A stretch of DNA of 20,419 nt. Origin: an uncultured Fretibacterium sp. (GTDB taxonomy: Bacteria > Synergistota > Synergistia > Synergistales > Aminobacteriaceae). The notes beneath the pieces were generated by a model, which worked only from the letters and a program-made list of their open reading frames with translations, ran no database searches and was not told the origin of the DNA. This document shows positions 14,876 to 20,419 of this stretch, in pieces (position 1 is the stretch's first letter; every line of letters begins with the position of its first letter). The DNA is taken from contig CALAUZ010000269.1 of the NCBI GenBank assembly GCA_937892105.1, positions 1 through 20,419 of the forward strand, written 5' to 3'. A program made the position numbers and the translations under genes.

Positions 14876-17143
14876 CTAGTTCACCCCCCTTCTGGCTATA
14901 AGTCTCTTGATTTGTTTGTACCGCATTATCACTTCTCGCACATAGTCTCCGAACATCTGCTCTCGTTCGCTTAACGTCTCCTCTGCTCCCTCGTAATCCT
15001 TCGCAAGAAAGTCCGTCGTATGCGCTTGACGCAATTCTTTTCGCTCCTGTAACATCTCCCTTAACTGCGACTCTAATAGCTTCTTCTGCCTACGCAGAAA
15101 ACTCATTCCCATTGCCGTTATCTTGGGCTTCACTTTGGGCGCGGCCTTCAAATTTTGATAGCACTCTAATATATCCGACTGTAGTGCCTCTCGTATTCCA
15201 CCAGAACGATAAACTAATCCTAGCTTCTCTCGTAACTCTAGCAGTACAGTTTTTGAGGCCAGATTTAGCCTATATTGCACACTCGCATCATCCTTTTGGG
15301 CTATGGATTTAAGAATATCCTTTACCTGCTGTTTGACTGTGCTCACTTGCTCCATACGCTTCCTCAACTGTTCGTACTTCCTAGACTGCGTGCAACACTT
15401 CATCGCCTCGTACTCCGTACGCAATGACTCTATGTCCTCATACTCGGGATGTCCCTGTGCACAATACCACCCAACAAACTCATTCAAGTCCTTCTCTCTC
15501 GTCCCAAAGCTCCTTGATGTTCCGTCCGTGTAGTATGCCGTCATCGATAACGTGTCCCCGCTAACTTCACTCAGCATCGATAGCAGTTCCTCTCGCGTCT
15601 TACTCCGCGACAACACTTCGCAATTGTGCAACGCCAAAGCATTCAACACTGCATCTTCGTTCTCTGTGCCTCTATATCGCTGGTGTATCGTCTCCAATAA
15701 ATCGCCAGTCAGTTCCAATAAGCCTGTTCCTGTGGACTTTATTATTTGACTGACATACTCTCGCGCTTCTTCCGTCATCAGGGTACATTCCGCGTCATAC
15801 TCGGCGATACGCTTCGACACCAAGCTATTTGTTCCGCAGTACACTAGCTCCTTCACTACTTGCTCCAGCACGTCGTCGTAATCCTCCCCTTCAACTTTCC
15901 ATTTCTTGAGCCTTAGCGAATGCGCTACGTTCTCCAAATCGTCAAACGCACACTCTAGCTCTCTGAAGTAATTCTCGACGCGTTCTGATGGGGTCTCACC
16001 TGTGCTCTGCTGGGCTATCTGGTAAAGATTTCTCGCGTCCTTTAGGTCCTTCCCTGTTAGTTTGCGCACACATGAAGGCCATCGCTGGACTTTGCTCTCG
16101 CGGGCATCTTTATGCTCCTCTGAAGTCTCGGAGGTCGTTTTCTGCGCTAACTTCACACTCAGCTCGCGATATTCCTTCAGGTACTCAAGCCCCATTTCGG
16201 TGTAGTGCTCTATGTTCTTATGCGCACTCTCCATGTTCGCCGCTAATTCCGCTTTACCGGCACACATCTTTACATAACGGCGCGATATACGACGTGATTC
16301 CCACACTTCATGCATATTCTGCTTGAGTTGCTTCCGTCTCTCTTCCACTGTCAGCTCAGGGGCGGGAGTCGCATATTCCTCCAAAAACTTTGCCCAACCT
16401 TCCTCGTAGGTCGCTCTCTCAATCGCTCCGTACTCTTTGTCCTGCTTGGCGTTGATGCGCGCATTGTCTAGTGCCCATCTCGCGTACTCTCCGTCACGCA
16501 CTGCTCGATGTACTCGACTGCATACACACTTCCTCAGCTCGTCGGGGGTATTCATCGTTACTTTCACAGGATTCCCATATACAGAACTCATCGCTACTAA
16601 GAACTCGTCGCCACAGGTCTTCACTAGACCTTGCTGGTCCTTCGCTTTCCCCTTCAGGCTCACTATCTGCTTCCCTACTTCATAGGCGTCTGGAGTATGT
16701 GTGTCCTCGTGCTCTTCAGGAACATCCTCGACTACCGCTTCGTCTAACTCTCTAAGCATTTTATGCATGTACTTAATTAAGCAAAAATGCTTCCCTTCAT
16801 ACTTGCAGTTATGCTCTATCTCTTCTTCTTGACCAACATAATGCTCCAACACATACCTTTCCATCTCGTCTGTTGATAGTGTCATGATGTATGCGCTGCG
16901 GTCTATACCATTCGCTGCTTTCAGAGCTACTAGTTTCTCTGCATGTCCCAATACTCGGAATGCATTTAGTTTACGGGCTATCAGCACTTCCTTAGCGCAT
17001 CGTTCTGCCACTTTTTCCTTCCTATAGCAGTCCACTCGATAACACGATGGCATTCCACAATGACGGGCTATTTCACGCATCGTGTTCTTTGTGCCTGTCA
17101 GGAATAGCTCTACTAGCTCTTCTTGCGTTTGGCACTGCTCCAC
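14876..17143 (-). CDS. Large helical early phage protein of unknown function (755 residues)
   Basis: The largest - strand gene and the first of the leftward operon. From GTG 17143 it encodes 755 residues, strongly charged (Glu, Lys, Arg) and almost entirely helical, with no membrane segment. Residues 20-50 (TMREIARHCGMPSCYRVDCY) look like a helix-turn-helix next to several cysteines. Later coiled-coil stretches include SFLRRQKKLLESQLREMLQE near the C-terminus. No catalytic or NTPase motif was found. The GTG is poorly served (AAGGAG only 3 nt upstream). The same frame runs upstream for 12 codons to an in-frame TAG at 17182-17180, and beyond it to ATG 17215, which has a perfect AAAGGAGG site. 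The true N-terminus is thus unsettled. No function is assigned. Confidence 0.65.
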   Translation of the reverse strand: MEQCQTQEELVELFLTGTKNTMREIARHCGMPSCYRVDCYRKEKVAERCAKEVLIARKLNAFRVLGHAEKLVALKAANGIDRSAYIMTLSTDEMERYVLEHYVGQEEEIEHNCKYEGKHFCLIKYMHKMLRELDEAVVEDVPEEHEDTHTPDAYEVGKQIVSLKGKAKDQQGLVKTCGDEFLVAMSSVYGNPVKVTMNTPDELRKCVCSRVHRAVRDGEYARWALDNARINAKQDKEYGAIERATYEEGWAKFLEEYATPAPELTVEERRKQLKQNMHEVWESRRISRRYVKMCAGKAELAANMESAHKNIEHYTEMGLEYLKEYRELSVKLAQKTTSETSEEHKDARESKVQRWPSCVRKLTGKDLKDARNLYQIAQQSTGETPSERVENYFRELECAFDDLENVAHSLRLKKWKVEGEDYDDVLEQVVKELVYCGTNSLVSKRIAEYDAECTLMTEEAREYVSQIIKSTGTGLLELTGDLLETIHQRYRGTENEDAVLNALALHNCEVLSRSKTREELLSMLSEVSGDTLSMTAYYTDGTSRSFGTREKDLNEFVGWYCAQGHPEYEDIESLRTEYEAMKCCTQSRKYEQLRKRMEQVSTVKQQVKDILKSIAQKDDASVQYRLNLASKTVLLELREKLGLVYRSGGIREALQSDILECYQNLKAAPKVKPKITAMGMSFLRRQKKLLESQLREMLQERKELRQAHTTDFLAKDYEGAEETLSEREQMFGDYVREVIMRYKQIKRLIARRGVN

Positions 17144-17179
17144 TAACTCCTTGTTGCTCTGGAGTGCCGACTCGTACTT

Positions 17180-17215
17180 CTAGCCGCTTAACCTATCCGT
17201 GTTGATTAGCTTCAT
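17180..17215 (-). other. Short leader ORF (11 codons) in frame with the 755-residue gene, interrupted by TAG
   Basis: ATG 17215 encodes MKLINTDRLSG and then TAG. It has the best ribosome binding site of the leftward block. After the TAG the frame continues KYESALQSNKEL into the large protein. It is either a leader peptide coupled to the downstream GTG, or the true start of the large protein with a stop codon that is a mutation or is read through. Confidence 0.55.
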
Positions 17216-17223
17216 TGTTTTTT

Positions 17224-17231
17224 CCTCCTTT
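17224..17231 (-). promoter_or_regulatory. Strong ribosome binding site before ATG 17215
   Basis: AAAGGAGG on the - strand, 8 nt (AAAAAACA) before ATG 17215. A complete anti-16S match with ideal spacing, it argues that translation of the first - strand gene starts at 17215 and not at the GTG 72 nt further on. Confidence 0.75.
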
Positions 17232-17680
17232 AGTTTTCTGAGTTATCCGCTAAAACTTCCTTGCTGTGCCCATTACAGACCCAGCTCATTCCTGGGACTC
17301 TTCAGTCAGGGCTTCACCCTAAGACGTAGCTTAATTAGCCTCCGTTTCGTCCTTCTCTTTGAGCACAAGGCGTTTTTCAACCTTACTCTATGCTCCTCCG
17401 TAGGTGTTTTCGCTTTCATGCTCTCAATGTCTCCGCTCGTTTCATCGCAAAGCCGCATTCAGTCTCTGTCCGCTTTTATTTGGGTCATCGCGCTTCGTCT
17501 TACTCTCTACGCTCTCCTCAACTTTCCCTTTGGGGCAAACCTTTACCGCTCGGTTGCTAGCTGCTCGATATCTTTTCTTTTCCCTTCTTAGGTCTCTTAC
17601 TTCAATATCTGTCTTTCACTTTTACTCGCTTGGTATCTGTCTTCCTTGCGCTTGATGGTGAATATTCTATCAAAAAAATT
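17232..17680 (-). other. Long untranslated leader of the leftward operon, no convincing gene
   Basis: Roughly 450 nt between the predicted leftward start of transcription and the first strong ribosome binding site. The - strand is purine-rich like the coding strands of the neighbouring genes, so open stretches are expected by chance: a 57-codon stretch ending at 17442 without a start codon, a 50-codon ORF 17458-17306 without a ribosome binding site, and a 19-codon ORF ending against the AAAGGAGG. Four small adjacent hairpins occupy 17264-17320. I see no tRNA, and no strong case for a gene on either strand. Confidence 0.5.
17264..17320 (-). ncRNA. Tandem small hairpins in the leader, possible structured RNA element
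   Basis: Four back-to-back stems given as + strand bases: CTGT/ACAG (17264-17267 with 17275-17278), CCCAG/CTGGG (17280-17284 with 17292-17296), GACT/AGTC (17296-17299 with 17304-17307, sharing one base) and AGGG/CCCT (17308-17311 with 17317-17320). Loops are 4-7 nt. The regular side-by-side packing is unlikely in random sequence, but it matches no RNA family I recognise. Confidence 0.35.
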
Positions 17681-17686
17681 GCTAGA
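17668..17686. promoter_or_regulatory. Putative operator, direct repeat copy 1
   Basis: TATCAA-N5-TTGCTAGA, the same 14 fixed bases as copy 2, which starts 42 bp away. It covers the end of the leftward -10 hexamer and the expected start of leftward transcription. Confidence 0.55.
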
Positions 17687-17715
17687 TAATATCCTAAAAA
17701 TTACTGATATATCAA
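17686..17715 (-). promoter_or_regulatory. Predicted leftward early promoter
   Basis: Read on the - strand: TTGATA (17715-17710), an 18-nt spacer, TATTAT (17691-17686). Both hexamers are close to the sigma-70-type consensus in an AT-rich region. It would drive the leader and the 755-residue gene. Both hexamers lie in or touch the two direct repeats, so a protein bound there would block it. Confidence 0.6.
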
Positions 17716-17728
17716 TTTTCTTGCTAGA
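17710..17728. promoter_or_regulatory. Putative operator, direct repeat copy 2
   Basis: Second copy of TATCAA-N5-TTGCTAGA, exactly 42 bp (four helical turns) after copy 1. It includes the -35 of the leftward promoter as its reverse complement, and its right end overlaps TAGAAT (17725-17730), a likely -10 for the rightward regulator gene. Confidence 0.55.
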
Positions 17729-17762
17729 ATAAAATAATCATAAATATCTAAGAGGTGATTTC

Positions 17763-18044
17763 ATGATTAGTCGGAAAGAAATAGAACAAGATTATACAAA
17801 CGCTAAACAGACTGGAGAAATATTAAAACTTTCTCCAAGTAGAATTAGTAGGCTTTGTTCTCAAGGCCGTTTTAAAGGTGCTTTCAAAGCTGGCGGATCA
17901 TGGCTTATTCCCAAGATAGCTGTTGAAAATTTTGAACGACTTTCTCCGGGCATAAAACCTCGCGGATATGATGAGAAAAAATTTTTAGAGCAAGCCATTA
18001 ATGAAGCTGATAACTTGAATGGAGATACTGATAATGACAAGTAA
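17763..18044 (+). CDS. HTH_17 / excisionase-like DNA-binding protein, probable regulator
   Basis: A 93-residue protein starting at ATG 17763 with AAGAGGTGA 6 nt upstream. Residues 15-57 fit the helix-turn-helix_17 (excisionase/MerR-like winged helix) pattern: TGEILKLSPSRISRLCSQGR, then a wing with GGSWLIPKIAVENF. Such proteins bind short DNA sites as regulators or recombination directionality factors. It is divergent from the leftward operon and sits beside two direct repeats that overlap the leftward promoter, so it may be their ligand and control the early operon as well as its own gene. No integrase is in the window. Its codons are more AT-rich than those of the tail genes. The C-terminal tail is acidic; its TAA lies inside the next gene. 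Confidence 0.75.
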   Translation: MISRKEIEQDYTNAKQTGEILKLSPSRISRLCSQGRFKGAFKAGGSWLIPKIAVENFERLSPGIKPRGYDEKKFLEQAINEADNLNGDTDNDK

Positions 18045-18408
18045 TGATACATATCTTAGTTCTCAATTACACGAGTTCCATGATGCTGTGGACAAAAGGT
18101 TCGATGCTATCGATATCAACTTAAAAGAACTACGAACTGAACTAAAAGAGTTACACACTAAGACTCAGTCGCTCGAAAAAATTGTGCTCGTCAACTCTAC
18201 TAAGATTGACACTCATTGGCAGGCTACTAACACTTGGTTCTCTTTTATCGCTATCCTCATCGCTATTGTAGGGGCCGTAGCTACCTTCGCTGCAATCTTC
18301 AGAGAGATTCGCAAGGCTAAAACTCTCACTGAACAAAAGGTGCAGGATATGATTGACACATCCGTCTCTAAGGCGGTTGAAAAGGTTCTTACCAGTATTA
18401 CTCGATAG
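18034..18408 (+). CDS. Coiled-coil protein with one membrane segment
   Basis: A 124-residue protein. ATG 18034 is preferred to the in-frame ATG 18019 because GGAGA lies 9 nt before it; it overlaps the end of the regulator gene by 11 nt. Residues 8-62 are a coiled coil (DAVDKRFDAIDINLKELRTEL and on), residues 68-89 a membrane helix (TWFSFIAILIAIVGAVATFA), and 90-124 a charged helical tail. The layout recalls XhlA-like or DUF1640-like phage and prophage proteins, without a firm match. It could be a holin-like, superinfection-exclusion or membrane-anchoring protein. It is followed by a weak hairpin and a regulatory gap. Confidence 0.6.
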   Translation: MTSNDTYLSSQLHEFHDAVDKRFDAIDINLKELRTELKELHTKTQSLEKIVLVNSTKIDTHWQATNTWFSFIAILIAIVGAVATFAAIFREIRKAKTLTEQKVQDMIDTSVSKAVEKVLTSITR

Positions 18409-18413
18409 CTTCC

Positions 18414-18431
18414 GGGGCATAAAAATTCCCC
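18414..18431 (+). terminator. Weak hairpin after the membrane protein gene
   Basis: GGGG, a 10-nt A/T-rich loop, then CCCC just after the TAG at 18408, followed by TCATCCTTTC without a proper U-tract. It may be a poor terminator; this is a low-confidence call. Confidence 0.3.
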
Positions 18432-18443
18432 TCATCCTTTCGC

Positions 18444-18472
18444 TTGACCGGCTTGGATTTGGGGATTGGAAT
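18444..18472 (+). promoter_or_regulatory. Possible promoter for the primase-helicase gene
   Basis: TTGACC, a 17-nt spacer, then TGGAAT: a good -35 and a fair -10 with ideal spacing, about 70 nt before the primase-helicase ATG. The -10 overlaps the left arm of a dyad at 18468-18512, so the two may be one control site. Confidence 0.4.
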
Positions 18473-18512
18473 GTTCTTCATGTGCGCATTCTACCACATT
18501 TTAGAGCATTCC
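18468..18512 (+). repeat. Nested inverted repeat upstream of the primase-helicase gene
   Basis: Outer arms GGAATGTTC (18468-18476) and GAGCATTCC (18504-18512) pair over 9 positions (one G-U); inside, ATGTG (18480-18484) pairs with CACAT (18495-18499). It lies in the gap before AGGAGG and ATG 18541. It could be an operator dyad or an RNA structure in the 5' leader. Confidence 0.45.
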
Positions 18513-18540
18513 TCCAATTTTCTACTTCTAGGAGGATTCT

Positions 18541-20419
18541 ATGGCCACTTACTCTTTTAACCACTATGACATTCGTCGTCAAGTCTTGGACTTCTTGCGT
18601 ACTCTTGAGTTACTTCCTTACGACGAAAATGACATTCTTCTTGACGGTTATATTCACAGATTCAGAACTCAGGAGGATAAACCTTACGAAACTAGCGGCT
18701 CCATCTGCATTCATACTGACGGGTGGCCAGCTGGCTGGGTTCAGGATTGGCGCAAGGGTATCAAACAGGACTGGAAGTTCGACGCTTCGGCTCTCGACAA
18801 TGAACAACAGGCCTACTTCAATTCGGAGGAGTTCAGGAAAATATCTGAAGAGGATAGGCGAAAAGCTCTCCTGGCTCGCAGAAAAAAACAATCTATGGCT
18901 TCGGAACAGGCTCGTATCCTTTGGGATAGCCTCGCATTGGCTAACGATAACCACCCTTACTTGAGGCGTAAGCACGTCTGCTGTCTCAATCTCAGAGTCC
19001 ATGATAACGGTAACCTCGCTGTTCCTCTCTCTGATATAAATGGCATCGTTCGCTCCATTCAGTGGATACCTGCTGATGCCTCAAATCACAAACTTTTCTT
19101 CAAGGATGCTCCGCTCAATGGACTTTTCTTCTCTGTTGGCTTATTCCCTCCTTATGAGGGCTATGAGGGCGTTATCATTGACAAAAAATACTGTGATGCT
19201 CTCCTCGTTGGCGAAGGCTACGCCACTATGGCTAAAGTTCATGAGCTTACTGGCTATCCTTTCGTCGCCGCTATGTCTTGTCATTCTCTTCGCAACATCG
19301 CTGAAATACTACATAAGGCTTACCCTAAGGCTAAAATCGTCATCATCGCTGACAACGATTGGGAGACTCTCGCTACTAGAGATTTCAACCCGGGCATTCG
19401 GGAGGCTCAGGCTGTCGTTCAATCGGGAATTGCCTGCGACTTCATTGCTCCTCAATTCTCCAATAAGGATAAGGGATGTTCGGACTGGGACGACTTCGCT
19501 CTCCTTTATGGCGACGATAAGGCTCGCTCTTTACTCACTGATAAAATCTCATGGGCTGTCATGTCCCCTAAACAACGTCAGGAATTTTTAGCTCGCAACA
19601 AGATCCATTCTCTACTACAGCACCTTGACCCTCATATTCAGCTACCTGCTCAAGAATTTATCGGCGGCTTGTTCCCTCGCGGCTATGTCTCTATCATCGT
19701 CGCTCCTCCGGGTACGGGTAAAACCATCTTCATGCAGAAGTTCGTCTCTGACCTCAGCTTAGGCGGTCAAATCTTTGACGGCTTCGCTGATGATGAACCT
19801 ATCAGAACTTCTCTTATTCTCGCTGGTGAGGCGGGCTACAACTTACTCACTCGCAGAGCTGCTTCCATGAAGTGGCCTATCAACTCTCAATTCGTCTTCG
19901 TCGTTGATCACTATGAAGCTCAATTGAATGAGGTTGACTTTATGCTTGACTCCAATGAAGGTTTGACTAATGTCGTTCGTCTCCTTGATGAGGTTAAGCC
20001 TGACATCTTGTTCGTTGATACCTTCTCATCCTTCCATGAGAGCGACGAGAATAAGGCTAAGGAGATTAAGCCTATCATCTCTAAACTCGCTACTCTCGCT
20101 CGTCAGCTTAACTTCGCTATCGTCCTCGTTCACCATACTAGGAAAAGGCTCGCTAAGGAACGCTCCTTAACTCTCAATCAGGATGACGTTATCGGCTCTA
20201 GCGTTTTTAACAGACTTGTCGCACTCATCGTCGCCATTGAGCCTATGAAAGATGATGAAAAAACTTTGCTCGTTCGGCCTCTTAAGTCGTGGTTTAAAGC
20301 ATTCATGCCTTTCACTTACAAAATCACTGAAGACTTTTACGAAAATCCAGTACTTGAAATAGATTTAGCTCCGGCTTCTGTCAGCAACACAAGAATCGCA
20401 GTGTGGAATTACCTTATTG
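18541..20419 (+). CDS. TOPRIM primase / RepA-like (AAA_25) helicase fusion, 3' end outside window
   Basis: An open reading of 626 codons from ATG 18541 (AGGAGG 5 nt upstream) that is still open at the window edge. Residues 35-80 match phage primase N-termini (GYIHRFRTQ, then HTDGWPAGWVQDWRKG), without the classic zinc finger. Residues 218-320 form a TOPRIM domain: LLVGEGYATM with Glu225, VIIADNDW with Asp271 and Asp273, and SDWDDF. Residues 380-560 form a RecA-fold hexameric helicase: Walker A APPGTGKT at 388-395, Walker B DILFVDTFSSF at 488-498, AIVLVHHTRK at 526-535, and GSSVFNRLV. The protein should prime and unwind DNA at the phage fork. It is the best-defined replication gene in the window. 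The missing C-terminus may carry further domains. Confidence 0.85.
   Translation, partial: MATYSFNHYDIRRQVLDFLRTLELLPYDENDILLDGYIHRFRTQEDKPYETSGSICIHTDGWPAGWVQDWRKGIKQDWKFDASALDNEQQAYFNSEEFRKISEEDRRKALLARRKKQSMASEQARILWDSLALANDNHPYLRRKHVCCLNLRVHDNGNLAVPLSDINGIVRSIQWIPADASNHKLFFKDAPLNGLFFSVGLFPPYEGYEGVIIDKKYCDALLVGEGYATMAKVHELTGYPFVAAMSCHSLRNIAEILHKAYPKAKIVIIADNDWETLATRDFNPGIREAQAVVQSGIACDFIAPQFSNKDKGCSDWDDFALLYGDDKARSLLTDKISWAVMSPKQRQEFLARNKIHSLLQHLDPHIQLPAQEFIGGLFPRGYVSIIVAPPGTGKTIFMQKFVSDLSLGGQIFDGFADDEPIRTSLILAGEAGYNLLTRRAASMKWPINSQFVFVVDHYEAQLNEVDFMLDSNEGLTNVVRLLDEVKPDILFVDTFSSFHESDENKAKEIKPIISKLATLARQLNFAIVLVHHTRKRLAKERSLTLNQDDVIGSSVFNRLVALIVAIEPMKDDEKTLLVRPLKSWFKAFMPFTYKITEDFYENPVLEIDLAPASVSNTRIAVWNYLI

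Noticed and set aside
12045..16755. Many + strand frames of 60-130 codons over the leftward block
   Set aside because: They are antisense to - strand genes, have no ribosome binding sites and show Ser/Leu/Arg-rich low-complexity protein.
17280..17296. tRNA anticodon-arm look-alike (5-bp stem, 7-nt loop with CAT at the anticodon position)
   Set aside because: No acceptor stem, D-loop GG or T-loop TTC pattern around it, and the base after the anticodon is a pyrimidine.
17290..17312. Hammerhead-like CTGAAGA core on the - strand followed by a stem
   Set aside because: The required GAAA after stem II and the cleavage-site stem arrangement are missing.
17199..17655. Two + strand open frames (130 and 83 codons) in the leader region
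   Set aside because: They lie antisense to the leader in a C/T-rich strand, lack ribosome binding sites and read as low-complexity Ser/Leu/Phe protein; probably composition artefacts.
18353..19591. Long + and - frames at 18353-18964, 18610-19002 and 19040-19591
   Set aside because: They are out of frame inside the primase-helicase gene, which has clear TOPRIM and Walker motifs and a good ribosome binding site.
1..20419. CRISPR array, insertion sequence, diversity-generating retroelement or integrase/attachment site
   Set aside because: No regularly spaced repeats, no transposase, reverse transcriptase or integrase motifs, and no template/variable repeat pair were seen.

Overview
The window is a piece of a tailed-phage (siphovirus-like) genome or prophage, not a bacterial chromosome core. 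From position 1 to about 11,200 it runs through tail morphogenesis, tail tip and lysis genes on the + strand. From about 17,700 down to 11,240 it runs through an early or accessory operon on the - strand. From about 17,760 to the end it returns to the + strand with a DNA-binding protein, a small membrane protein and the start of a primase-helicase. Genes are tightly packed, with stop/start overlaps, strong AGGAGG-type ribosome binding sites and several TTG or GTG starts. Such sites are common in Firmicutes (including Negativicutes) and related gut anaerobes, while the GH108 muramidase is a fold mostly met in phages of diderm hosts. The host is therefore an inference (a gut anaerobe, perhaps diderm) and no genus can be named.

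Tail and lysis block (+): C-terminus of a probable tape-measure protein; a 315-residue tail protein; an 815-residue hub/tip protein with a four-cysteine insert; an 829-residue tail protein whose last third reads like a foreign receptor-binding part; a set of small fibre or decoration proteins (141, 108, 284, 344, 181 and 65 residues), among them a DUF2793-like protein and a fusion of a putative Ig domain with a DUF6273-like domain; then a GH108 endolysin followed by two small lysis-cassette proteins, one with a single membrane segment. The block ends at a hairpin shared with the converging - strand block.

Early/accessory block (-): a strong promoter near 17,686-17,715 fires leftward through a leader of about 465 nt that contains no convincing gene but several small adjacent hairpins. 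Next come an unrecognised 755-residue protein, a run of small unrecognised phage proteins, a cysteine-rich zinc-ribbon ORF, a damaged Lar-like (restriction alleviation) zinc ribbon, an intrinsic terminator, and an N6-adenine methyltransferase with a DUF4942-like C-terminus. In three places in this block an in-frame stop interrupts what otherwise reads as one continuous protein. This is the oddest feature of the window.

Control and replication block (+): a small HTH_17/excisionase-like protein is divergently transcribed from the - operon. A pair of 19-bp direct repeats exactly 42 bp apart overlaps the leftward promoter and looks like its operator. A coiled-coil/membrane protein overlaps the regulator gene. 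After a dyad-rich gap, a TOPRIM primase/RepA-like helicase fusion starts at 18,541 and is still open at the end of the window.

The + strand reads as pyrimidine-rich almost throughout, whichever strand is coding, so + genes use pyrimidine-ending codons and - genes purine-ending ones.
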